In this document: piece after piece, positions 8,301-15,354 of the stretch | How positions within the stretch are numbered: position 1 is the first letter of the stretch | Layout of the letters: each line of letters opens with the position of its first letter | NCBI RefSeq assembly: GCF_002165625.1 | Contig: NZ_NGNS01000006.1 | Span: 1 to 64,000 of the forward strand | Origin: Neiella marina | Lineage (GTDB): Bacteria; Pseudomonadota; Gammaproteobacteria; Enterobacterales; Neiellaceae | DNA: 64,000 nt | Direction: 5' to 3' | Notes under the pieces: model-generated | Databases searched by the model: none | The model's input: the letters and a program-made list of their open reading frames with translations, nothing else | What the model was told of the DNA's origin: nothing | Made by a program: the position numbers and the translations under genes

Positions 8301-9797
8301 CATGTTGCTCAGTATCCAGATTACATGGCCGATTACGTCAGCCTTGGTTTGAGTGAATCAAGCAACCAAAAACCATCTGGTTTGGCTGAGGACAACTGGC
8401 GCGACATCTGGTGGAACCTATGGGCCATGAATGATGCCGATGCGGCGATTGCCGACTACGAGAGCATGCCGGTGTATAACGCCGAGCAAGGTGAAACCAA
8501 AGCCCACACCTATCACTGGCTTCACACTTGGAAGAATTTAGGTCAGCCAGCAACAGGCATGCCAGGCTCCATTACCGCTTCAGATCCTGCGGCAATGGTA
8601 TTTGCCAAAGATGGCACCAACACTTACGTAGCGTATAACTTTACTGGTGAAATGCAGACCATTAACTTTAGCGATGGCACTGCCCTTGACGCAGTACCAT
8701 TCGGTTTTGCAACCAAGATTGGCAGCGCTGCCAATGGTGACGTAACAGCGCCGACTGCCCCGGCAGGCGTTGCTGCGAGCAATGTCATCAAAGCCAGTGC
8801 CGAGCTTAGCTGGACTGCAGCAACCGATGATACTCAGGTTGTTGGTTACCTCCTGCACCTGAGCACCACCGCCGAAGTCGTTCGCGTACAGGCCGTTAAA
8901 GGCACCGACGTTGTCTTGACCGATCTGCAACCGAATACCACGTACCGCGCATCAGTGGTCGCTTATGATGCTGAAAACAATCAGTCTGATGTAGCCAGCA
9001 CGGTGTTCACCACGTTGTCGGCCGATGCCAACTTACCGCCAACCCTGAGTGGCAGCATTGCGGTCTCTGCGGTGACTCAGTCACAAGCCACACTCAACTG
9101 GCCAGATGCAACCGACGATGGTGAAGTCAGCGGTTATCAAGTCACGGTTACCGATGGTGCCAGTTATACCAATCAATTGGTTGTCACCGAATCAGTGACA
9201 ACACTGTCGGGCTTGGCACCGGCAACCGGCTACCAAGTGAGCATTGTGGCAATTGATGATGATGCTCAGCAATCATCGCCACTGACCACCAATGTAACAA
9301 CCACTGCGCCATTGGCAGATATTGTCATGTTTACCGATGCGCTAGCGGCGGGCTATACCTTTGGTACCTGGCCTGGCACTGATTCAATCACGGTGCAAAA
9401 CGGTGTCATTGACGGTCCAATTGCAACAATTGGCAACTTCTACTTGATTACTCCTGGCAACACCCCGCTTGATTTGAGCGGCTACAGTGGCGGCTACCTG
9501 AAGTTCGATGTCAAAGTGATCACCTTAGGTACCAATTCCGATGTCCTGGTCAAGATGGACAGCGGCTGGCCTAGTTTGAGTGACGTCAAACTCAGTTCTT
9601 ATGGCGGCTTGCCAGTAGCAGGTGGTGACTTCCAGTCATATAGCATTCCAGTAGCTGACTTTATCGCCTCAGACAACAGCCTAAGCCCGGGCAACAAAAT
9701 GGATATTACATCGGTTCCACAACCGATCGTATTCGATGGCTTAGGGGGGGAAGGTATGCACCTGCAAGTGGATAATATTCAACTAACCGTTGAGTAA
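5397..9797 (+). CDS. Multidomain GH81 endo-beta-1,3-glucanase lipoprotein
   Basis: A 1466-residue lipoprotein predicted to cut laminarin-type beta-1,3-glucan at the cell surface. The signal peptide ends in IVGC (Cys20) and a Gly/Ser linker. Three DUF5011 repeats follow (about 38-113, 120-195, 200-277). The GH81 catalytic region spans about 290-1110, with the family signatures NDHHFHYGYF (from residue 789) and ESTSEA (866-871), which carries a Glu of the active site. Two FN3 domains come next (about 1115-1205 and 1211-1300), then a C-terminal beta-sandwich carbohydrate-binding-like module (about 1304-1466). That last module resembles the first module of the neighbouring lipoprotein. It is transcribed away from the AraC-type regulator and ends at a clear terminator. 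The GH81 call is firm; the exact substrate is inferred from the family. Confidence 0.93.
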   Translation: MYDNLKIFTLSLISASIVGCGGGSGGSPTPQPPASTDTQAPVITLNGNATMTIDVGDQFTDPGTTVTDNVDNGLQAEASGSVDTNSPGTYVITYSAEDAAGNVATTTRTVVVSAPGVDTQAPQITLLGSNPMQLTVGDSYAEPGATVTDNVDNNLVAAISGNVDSSSPGTYTITYMATDSAGNETIVTRSVMVSAPAVDSQPPVITLNGSANMYVSLDDTYNEPGASVSDNVDTDLVVSISGSVDTSTVGNYPVTYTAVDSAGNQASVTRSVFVTDPNDVPIEPQSPFTPTAQLLSREPVIDPAPDAAGFMAYGAGNVATSFNPDGYGCVEDYGFWVYSAGVTEPGIAGCTADGEAIGEPVKRHPQVTGPAAQEPVAAHRWWGSVSFLGEMQLGDPNSAGYITPDPIMARVSNAGIRVLNLPVGLRVTDAINFQYTIPDPFAEVFDGIAIANSAHSNMEAFLKESSDGAVTVEWQSGGQAVMEATFVHGSPYVYVKAFDGQPLIKTFRDDGGEKGTYHEDADSLGVWTAVAGGKQHFLVVGEGATSFSNTTTSQIGISNAANEFTLVAMPNNLGDNPDASAIAKFKQYARNVVANADIEYSVNATTQEVTVTHRYLDAQDQPIDTLAGLHPLHWKYIDNADQSDISAYNVRSARGVIKFSETDEFSYQLPYIGVLPTMPSVLGDYDMPTLQGLINDFMAQDQSEWNTFEDTYWAGKNYGKVAELAAIARSIGMESEADELIDWLKAELEDWFTADTSGQLDEKKYFVYDQEWNTLLGVDESFMSHQLLNDHHFHYGYFIRAAAEICRVDRSWCDVDQYGAMVELLIRDYAADRNDALFPYLRHFDPANGFSWASGSVNFARGNNNESTSEAANAYGAMALYGMITDQQDLVDRAIYMHASTTATYWQYWNNIDGYNNVSAEADNFPSGYNNITTSIIWGDGAVFSTWFSPLYAHILGIQGLPINPLTIHVAQYPDYMADYVSLGLSESSNQKPSGLAEDNWRDIWWNLWAMNDADAAIADYESMPVYNAEQGETKAHTYHWLHTWKNLGQPATGMPGSITASDPAAMVFAKDGTNTYVAYNFTGEMQTINFSDGTALDAVPFGFATKIGSAANGDVTAPTAPAGVAASNVIKASAELSWTAATDDTQVVGYLLHLSTTAEVVRVQAVKGTDVVLTDLQPNTTYRASVVAYDAENNQSDVASTVFTTLSADANLPPTLSGSIAVSAVTQSQATLNWPDATDDGEVSGYQVTVTDGASYTNQLVVTESVTTLSGLAPATGYQVSIVAIDDDAQQSSPLTTNVTTTAPLADIVMFTDALAAGYTFGTWPGTDSITVQNGVIDGPIATIGNFYLITPGNTPLDLSGYSGGYLKFDVKVITLGTNSDVLVKMDSGWPSLSDVKLSSYGGLPVAGGDFQSYSIPVADFIASDNSLSPGNKMDITSVPQPIVFDGLGGEGMHLQVDNIQLTVE

Positions 9798-9803
9798 ATC
9801 GAT

Positions 9804-9827
9804 AAGCCCCGCTAAAGCGGGGCTTAT
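9804..9827 (+). terminator. GH81 gene terminator
   Basis: TAAGCCCCGC (9804-9813) pairs perfectly with GCGGGGCTTA (9818-9827) around a TAAA loop, 7 bases after the stop codon of the glucanase. The tail is short in T. The hairpin strength and position make termination likely. Confidence 0.75.
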
Positions 9828-9920
9828 AAAGGTTGCTAGTTCGACGAACACAGTCCAAACAAGCTCAACTTCGGGAGCCCGCAAACGAGCGGCCAGGCAA
9901 CTACCTCAAAGGTTGGCAAT

Positions 9921-10559
9921 ATGAACCTTCCACTTAAGAACAATAAGCATACAAACAATGCTTACTTGACGTTACTTTACTTGCTAAACGATATCTTTTT
10001 GAAAAACTTGCTTTTGTTGTATGCATGTTTGCTGTTGAATACTCAACACCCTGTTTCACAAAACACACTCCAGTACGCAACCGGCCTGTTGCTGATAAAT
10101 GCTGCAATCTTTATATTGGATATGACGCTATTAAAAAGAGCTATCAGGTATCCGCTGAACACCAACATTCCACATGAAACTGCAATCCTATATGTGGCTA
10201 ACGGAATCGAGAAGACAGAGGTTGTTTGTGCCCATATTGTTCATGATTCAGCGTCCATTCATGGTGAACTAACAGCCCCAAGAGTTTGGTGCGTCGATCA
10301 GTTCTCAGTTACCTCTGAACTGGGTGCTTTCTCATTAAAGCTAGATGGTAACTTTCCTTTTCCATTGTCCTACTATCACAAATACCGACTGCACCGAACT
10401 GTTAAGCAACATCTCAACGAATTATCTGTTGGAAAAACCAAGATTGCTTGCACCAACGAGCCGCCGCAATTAAGCATCGTTCCGCCATCGCCTCAACTCA
10501 CTTCCAATTTGGGTAAGCTCGCTAGCAAACAAACTTGTCGCCGTTGTGGTCGCGTTTGA
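9921..10559 (+). CDS. Hypothetical membrane protein
   Basis: A 212-residue protein I do not recognise. The N-terminal 80 residues contain two hydrophobic segments (around FLKNLLLLYACLLL and ATGLLLINAAIFILD). The rest looks soluble and ends in a Cys-rich tail, CRRCGRV. The ATG at 9921 has a weak AGG upstream. It stands alone between the GH81 terminator and a gene-poor stretch. Codon use looks normal, so it may be real, but nothing indicates function. Confidence 0.5.
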   Translation: MNLPLKNNKHTNNAYLTLLYLLNDIFLKNLLLLYACLLLNTQHPVSQNTLQYATGLLLINAAIFILDMTLLKRAIRYPLNTNIPHETAILYVANGIEKTEVVCAHIVHDSASIHGELTAPRVWCVDQFSVTSELGAFSLKLDGNFPFPLSYYHKYRLHRTVKQHLNELSVGKTKIACTNEPPQLSIVPPSPQLTSNLGKLASKQTCRRCGRV

Positions 10560-11009
10560 GCATTTTTAATTGCTAGAGATAATCACGCCAAACGTAACAA
10601 CTCGTCGATAAGCTCCACCAGTATGAGATTTTAAGTAGTGGAACCAAGTGGCTAAGCATTGCATTATTCCTCGCTTTTGGGTGTCTCAACTTCTTTGGGA
10701 GCAACAATAAGTGGCTACTTCAATTATCCTAACAGTCAGGGAGACCTCTGACCTTTTAAGTTTGAATGTTTCTTTGTTAGTTCTTCCAATAGTAATCAAA
10801 CAAATCGCTCACAGAGTGAATGACAGCCGTAAATCAAAAACGCTCAGTATGGCAATTGGCTATAGAGATTCCGACTAGTCAATGGACATCGGGCAGGCTT
10901 GCAGAATAGACTTGCGCACCGAATCCCATGCCAAAACTAACTGAATCGTGTCGCTGCTGCAGTGCCCCTTTGACTAGTTGGCCGAAATGAACTTGAGAGA
11001 ATTTATTAG
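10560..11009 (+). pseudogene. Gene-poor stretch with a possible frameshifted relic
   Basis: There is no intact gene in these 450 bases. About 10600-10735 encodes, without a start codon, a peptide containing KWLSIALFLAFGCLNFFG and then stops. An overlapping frame from about 10710 continues with VATSIILTVRETSDLLSLNV and ends near 10880 with another hydrophobic segment. Joined by one frameshift they would make a roughly 95-residue protein with two membrane segments. This is a tentative reading; it may simply be non-coding DNA. Confidence 0.25.
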
Positions 11010-11633
11010 ATGACGACGGACACCAATTACGACCACTACGATGCAATCATTTTTGACATGGATGGCACCTTGGTCGATAGCGGTCAATTACACGAATTCG
11101 CTTGGCGCGAAACGCTACAGCACTTTGGCATTCCAATCGATTCAGCCAAGATGCGATCGTTAGCTGGGGTGCCGACGATTGAAACGTTAGAGATCTTAAT
11201 AGCTGATTTCAATTGCCAAGTCGTACAGTCAGTGCAAACCATGAATGATTACAAAGAAGCGCTAGTACGCAAGGTGTCGCATCGCTTTGTGCAACCAACC
11301 GCGCTAGTCAATGTGGCCAAACAGTACGTCGGCCAAATACCCATGAGTATTGGTACTGGCGCTTATACCGAGGAAGCCAAGGAAATATTGCAACACTGCG
11401 GCCTATCTCAGTATCTGGATCATGTTGTCGGAGCTGATCAGGTTGCGGCCCCCAAGCCAGCTCCTGACACGTTTCTGCGATGTGCCGAGTTAATGGGAGT
11501 TGCCCCCAGCAAGTGCTTGGTGTTCGAAGATTCTAAAATGGGGCTTGAAGCAGCGTCTCGAGCGGGCATGGCTGGCATTGATGTGTTGAAAGAGTTTGGT
11601 ATCGAAAACAACTATTTTCTTATCCCAGGTTAA
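11010..11633 (+). CDS. yqaB: HAD-superfamily sugar-phosphate phosphatase (YqaB-like)
   Basis: A 207-residue HAD-IA hydrolase of the beta-phosphoglucomutase/YqaB group. Motif I is DMDGTLVDSG near residues 16-25, with the nucleophile and general acid Asp. Motif II is the Thr in SIGTGAYT, motif III the Lys of APKPAPDTF, and motif IV VFEDSKMG. E. coli YqaB dephosphorylates fructose-1-phosphate and 6-phosphogluconate; the alignment by eye is good across the whole chain (for example KPAPDTFLRCAELMGV). The cap domain is the small helical type. It stands alone, convergent with the diguanylate cyclase gene 46 bases downstream. The exact substrate is not certain. Confidence 0.82.
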   Translation: MTTDTNYDHYDAIIFDMDGTLVDSGQLHEFAWRETLQHFGIPIDSAKMRSLAGVPTIETLEILIADFNCQVVQSVQTMNDYKEALVRKVSHRFVQPTALVNVAKQYVGQIPMSIGTGAYTEEAKEILQHCGLSQYLDHVVGADQVAAPKPAPDTFLRCAELMGVAPSKCLVFEDSKMGLEAASRAGMAGIDVLKEFGIENNYFLIPG

Positions 11634-11679
11634 GCTAAACGCATTATTCGTGCCTTACTGACGCCAGTTGCAATTAGGC

Positions 11680-12879
11680 TCAGCTAGCCACTACTTGATT
11701 TCGCCCCTGCTTTTTAGCGAGATAAAGCGCAGTGTCGGCTTTGGTTATACTGTCGTCCACCGTTGGTGGATTGCAGAATGTCACGCCAAAGCTGGCAGTA
11801 ATATGAATATCGCCACCAGCGGCAGTAACCAACAACTTTTCGGTACTCTGTCGCAGTCGCTCGGCGAGTTCAATCGCGCCTGCCAACTCGGTATTAGGAA
11901 GCAACATAACAAACTCTTCGCCGCCAAAACGGGCCAAAATGTCTTCATTACGCTTTTCTCTCTCTAGCATATTGGCAAACGCCACCAGCACCTTATCACC
12001 CGCGTCATGGCCGTAATCATCGTTGACCGACTTAAAATTATCGATATCGCAGATCAGTAGGCTGATTTTGTAATCATGACGATTGGCTTGGCTGACAACG
12101 GCCTTAACCCGATCATAAAAGTAACGACGGTTGTAGATTTGCGTCAGCGGATCAGTGATTGATGCTTCCCGATATAACTCGGCTTGATCATCGAACAGCA
12201 TGGCGTGCAAGCCACCAAATAAGGCAAAGATACTAACTGCGAAGATGAAGGTATTGACGACAATAAAGCTAGCGACATCCTCAGCAATCGGCGTCAAGCT
12301 CATCACCGCTAGCAGCAAACCACAAAACAAACAGAGGTAGAGTGAATTATTCATCAACAATTCACCAGATGAACGACGCTCTTCAACGCGACACGTAAGC
12401 CGTAAACAACATCCATACACAGTGGTATTGAAGACAAAAACAAAGATATTGCGGATATCGATTCGGTCGTACAGATAAGTCAGTAGATAAATCTGGATAA
12501 ATAGATACGAAACGACTGCAACAATGACTCGCCAGTCACACAACACCGTACTGATGCTTTTGCCTTGTCTTAGCAACAGTCCTGCGATGAGCGCAAACAT
12601 GAACACGACTAAACCCAGATGCACCAATATCACGGAGGTCAAGTAGCCGATGTAAGGCCTGACTCCAAGCATCGAGAAAGTTGCCGCGATCATCAAAAAG
12701 CAGATGGCAAAACAAGACACGCTCTTGCTGGAACTGCCGTTGACTCTTGGCGTACCAAAGTACATGTAAACTGCACCAAGGATCCCCAGCACTACATTCA
12801 GTGCAACGACAATGACAACAAATAATGGTGGCAACTCCATCAAATAGATCACTCCATCTACTTTGATCAGATCAAGCAT
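11680..12879 (-). CDS. Membrane diguanylate cyclase (GGDEF)
   Basis: A 399-residue protein predicted to make cyclic di-GMP from two GTP. The N-terminal 230 residues hold six to seven membrane segments. The C-terminal GGDEF domain begins at DPLTQIYNRRYF. It has an intact active-site FGGEEF and the metal-binding DIDNFKSVND. An RNED motif five residues before GGEEF fits the inhibitory I-site (RxxD), so product feedback is expected. No EAL domain is present. The first ATG (12879) is used; an in-frame ATG at 12840 with GGAG upstream is an alternative. Its signal input is unknown. Confidence 0.9.
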   Translation of the reverse strand: MLDLIKVDGVIYLMELPPLFVVIVVALNVVLGILGAVYMYFGTPRVNGSSSKSVSCFAICFLMIAATFSMLGVRPYIGYLTSVILVHLGLVVFMFALIAGLLLRQGKSISTVLCDWRVIVAVVSYLFIQIYLLTYLYDRIDIRNIFVFVFNTTVYGCCLRLTCRVEERRSSGELLMNNSLYLCLFCGLLLAVMSLTPIAEDVASFIVVNTFIFAVSIFALFGGLHAMLFDDQAELYREASITDPLTQIYNRRYFYDRVKAVVSQANRHDYKISLLICDIDNFKSVNDDYGHDAGDKVLVAFANMLEREKRNEDILARFGGEEFVMLLPNTELAGAIELAERLRQSTEKLLVTAAGGDIHITASFGVTFCNPPTVDDSITKADTALYLAKKQGRNQVVAS

Positions 12880-13026
12880 AGATCAGGGTTCTCAGACTCA
12901 GTGGTCTAATGTGGTTTTTTCATCACAATCGATGGACTACAGACCCCATTGCTTTGGTCAATTAGTGAAATTACTCAGCTTCATCTAAACTTTTCTAGCA
13001 TGGTTGGCATGCACTGAGAGGTTGCA

Positions 13027-13356
13027 GTGGGTAACTCGCAAATTGAAGAAAGCTACGGCCACAAAGCTCGCATCCAGTTGAGCTTTAGCTCTTACATGCG
13101 ACTATCGCTGTTTATCAGCGTCACTTTTGCCCTAACCATGACCTTGGTGCTTAACCTACTCGCGCAATCAGAGACCGCCTCCAGAATTAATGTCGATAGC
13201 CTCAATCAATGGATCACGCTTTACACTTTCCTTGGATTTTTGCTGTTTAATTTAGCCAGTGCAGCGCTGTCATATGTGGCTTATCGAGCTTGGTGTCAGC
13301 AGCAACATGGTTTAAAAATGACTGGCAAATTTGCTCTGCAAATTGATGATAACTAG
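13027..13356 (+). CDS. Small two-pass membrane protein
   Basis: A 109-residue hypothetical protein beginning with GTG at 13027, preceded by GAGAGG at 5-base spacing. Two hydrophobic segments are clear (LSLFISVTFALTMTLVLNLLA and YTFLGFLLFNLASAALSYVA), with charged ends on both sides. It is 36 bases upstream of a periplasmic sensor-like protein gene on the same strand and is probably co-transcribed. It could serve as that protein's membrane partner, which is inference only. Confidence 0.65.
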   Translation: MGNSQIEESYGHKARIQLSFSSYMRLSLFISVTFALTMTLVLNLLAQSETASRINVDSLNQWITLYTFLGFLLFNLASAALSYVAYRAWCQQQHGLKMTGKFALQIDDN

Positions 13357-13392
13357 TCACTGCTGAATGCAGCTGGAATGTGGAGGAGACAA

Positions 13393-14643
13393 TTGGCAGT
13401 AGCGTTGACAACGATGAATCAAGTTTTAGCAGCGATAGTCCTCGTCTTAATGATGTCATCAGCTAGAGTAAATGCTGGTGCGATTCAGTTGGTGACCAAC
13501 CTTGCGCCTCCTTATCAAATTCAGCAGGGCGATACCATCAGCGGCACCTCCGTAGCGACCCTACAGTGTATCTTTCAGCACATGGAGCTAACTTCTGATA
13601 TCACCATATTGCCTTGGAAACGCGCTTTAAAACATTTAGAGCAAGGTTTGTCTGATGGCTTGTTTAGTGCGTCATATGATCCAAACATCAATCGTTTTGC
13701 TACCCTTAGTGCCCCCATAGCCATTGAAAAATGGTATTTCTTCTCTGCTGCGGATGTTTCGCTGTCACCGACTGAAAACACTCCAATAGGAGTCATTTCT
13801 GGCAGTAATCAAGATCAATGGCTGAGCCAACTCGGGTATCACAAGCTGCAACGCGTGAGCAGCTACCCACAGTTGATCAAACTGGCATTATCAAAGCGCG
13901 TTCATGCGGTTGCAGCAGACGCCCAAGCATTCACCGAATCCCTGGTCACTCACTTCGATATCCAGCCCGAATTCACCAAGGCTTTTATCAAATATGCACC
14001 ATTGGGGGTCTATTTCAACAAGGGATTTGTAGAGCAGCGCCAACATTTTCTAACTCAATTCAATGAACAAACACCCGCTTGCACCAATGACACCATTACT
14101 CTTTCCAACAGCGAACGACAAACTCTAAAAACGGTGGTTCTCGAGCAGTTAGCGAACTGGATCAATACCCCGTTAATTGCCGATACCGTGAAACAACAAA
14201 ACGCTCGCAACAGCTACCTGTCAGCGTCACAAATCCACGCCTTAGAGGCGCAATGGCAGCAGCAGCGCCCGTCATTGCAATCTCATGCTCAATTACTACA
14301 AACCAATTTACTGTCTGAGTATTTTCAACAAATAAAGCGCCAATCTGGTGGTCTATTCAACGAAATCATCGCCATGGACCGCAACGGATTGGTGATTGCC
14401 ATGAGCGATCTGACTTCCGATTTATGGCAGGGCGATGAGGATAAATTCACGCAAACATTCGATGTTGGCCCTGACGTGGTGTTTGTGGATCAACTGAAAT
14501 ACGATGAATCGACTCACAAATTTCAGGTTCAAATCAGTGTTTCTGTGAGTGATGAAGAGCAAACGGCTATTGGCGCCCTGACTGTTGGGGTCGACGTTGA
14601 ACATGCCCTATCCAATCGACAAATCACTGCAAAACTAAATTAA
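13393..14643 (+). CDS. Periplasmic SBP (family 3) fused to a PDC-like sensor domain
   Basis: A 416-residue exported protein. GGAGGAG at 13382-13388 sits 4 bases before TTG 13393, so I choose that start over the in-frame ATG at 13378, whose second codon already overlaps the SD. The signal peptide ends near ARVNAG. Residues about 20-235 resemble family 3 amino-acid-binding proteins (LVTNLAPPYQIQQGDTISG at the N-terminus, and ILPWKRALKHLEQGLSDG). The C-terminal part (about 290-416) looks like a PDC/Cache sensor fold (FNEIIAMDRNGLVIAMSD, then GALTVGVDVE). No membrane anchor or output domain follows. Such domains usually sit in front of kinases, cyclases or chemoreceptors, so a partner is likely. 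Confidence 0.7.
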   Translation: MAVALTTMNQVLAAIVLVLMMSSARVNAGAIQLVTNLAPPYQIQQGDTISGTSVATLQCIFQHMELTSDITILPWKRALKHLEQGLSDGLFSASYDPNINRFATLSAPIAIEKWYFFSAADVSLSPTENTPIGVISGSNQDQWLSQLGYHKLQRVSSYPQLIKLALSKRVHAVAADAQAFTESLVTHFDIQPEFTKAFIKYAPLGVYFNKGFVEQRQHFLTQFNEQTPACTNDTITLSNSERQTLKTVVLEQLANWINTPLIADTVKQQNARNSYLSASQIHALEAQWQQQRPSLQSHAQLLQTNLLSEYFQQIKRQSGGLFNEIIAMDRNGLVIAMSDLTSDLWQGDEDKFTQTFDVGPDVVFVDQLKYDESTHKFQVQISVSVSDEEQTAIGALTVGVDVEHALSNRQITAKLN

Positions 14644-14728
14644 ACAGACTTGTTTTCATCAAGTTGGATAGTTTGCAGCTAGTTTATTACTGACGCTCAG
14701 TTAAAAATCAATCGCCCAATCTCTGACT

Positions 14729-15349
14729 ATGAATAAATCAAAAATCTTATTGCTGTTTGCCCATCCATCGCAACGCCGCTCGGAAGTGAACCGACCCATG
14801 TTCGACACGGCAAGCAAAATGGACTTCATTACTGCAGTCGACTTATACGCCGAATACCCAAGCCTTAATATCGATATTAATCGCGAGCAACAACGGCTAT
14901 TGGATCACGATCTGATCATCTTCCAGTTTCCGTTTTACTGGTATTCCACCCCGTCGATTCTAAAAGAATGGCAAGACTTGGTACTGGAGTATGGCTTTGC
15001 CTACGGTCATGACGGCACCGCTCTGCAAGGCAAGCGAATGCTCTGTGCCTTAACCGCTGGTGGTAGCGAAAAAGCTTATCGTGCCGATGGCTACAATCAC
15101 TTCACGATTCGAGAGTTGCTGCAACCACTAGAGCAAACAGCCAATATGATTGGCATGGATTACTTACCACCATTTGCCTTATTCGGCAGCCGCACCGCTG
15201 TTGAAGAAGGACGCCTATCGGCACATTTAGAATGCTGGCAAGCAGTCCTTCATGCGCTGCACAACAATGATTATCGTTTTGAGGACCTCGCGGCATTGAA
15301 CGTACTCAACGATGGTTTAAGTCACTTGTCTATTACTACTCATGGGTAA
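14729..15349 (+). CDS. kefG: KefG/KefF-type NAD(P)H oxidoreductase
   Basis: A 206-residue flavodoxin-fold quinone-reductase-like protein (LLLFAHPSQRRSEVNRPM near the start; QFPFYWYSTPSILKEW in the middle; ALTAGGSEKAY). KefF and KefG are cytosolic ancillary subunits that activate KefC and KefB potassium-efflux systems. The gene ends 5 bases before a KefB/KefC-type antiporter gene, so the two are almost certainly translated from one message. The choice between KefF and KefG naming is not secure. Confidence 0.82.
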   Translation: MNKSKILLLFAHPSQRRSEVNRPMFDTASKMDFITAVDLYAEYPSLNIDINREQQRLLDHDLIIFQFPFYWYSTPSILKEWQDLVLEYGFAYGHDGTALQGKRMLCALTAGGSEKAYRADGYNHFTIRELLQPLEQTANMIGMDYLPPFALFGSRTAVEEGRLSAHLECWQAVLHALHNNDYRFEDLAALNVLNDGLSHLSITTHG

Positions 15350-15354
15350 CCGCT

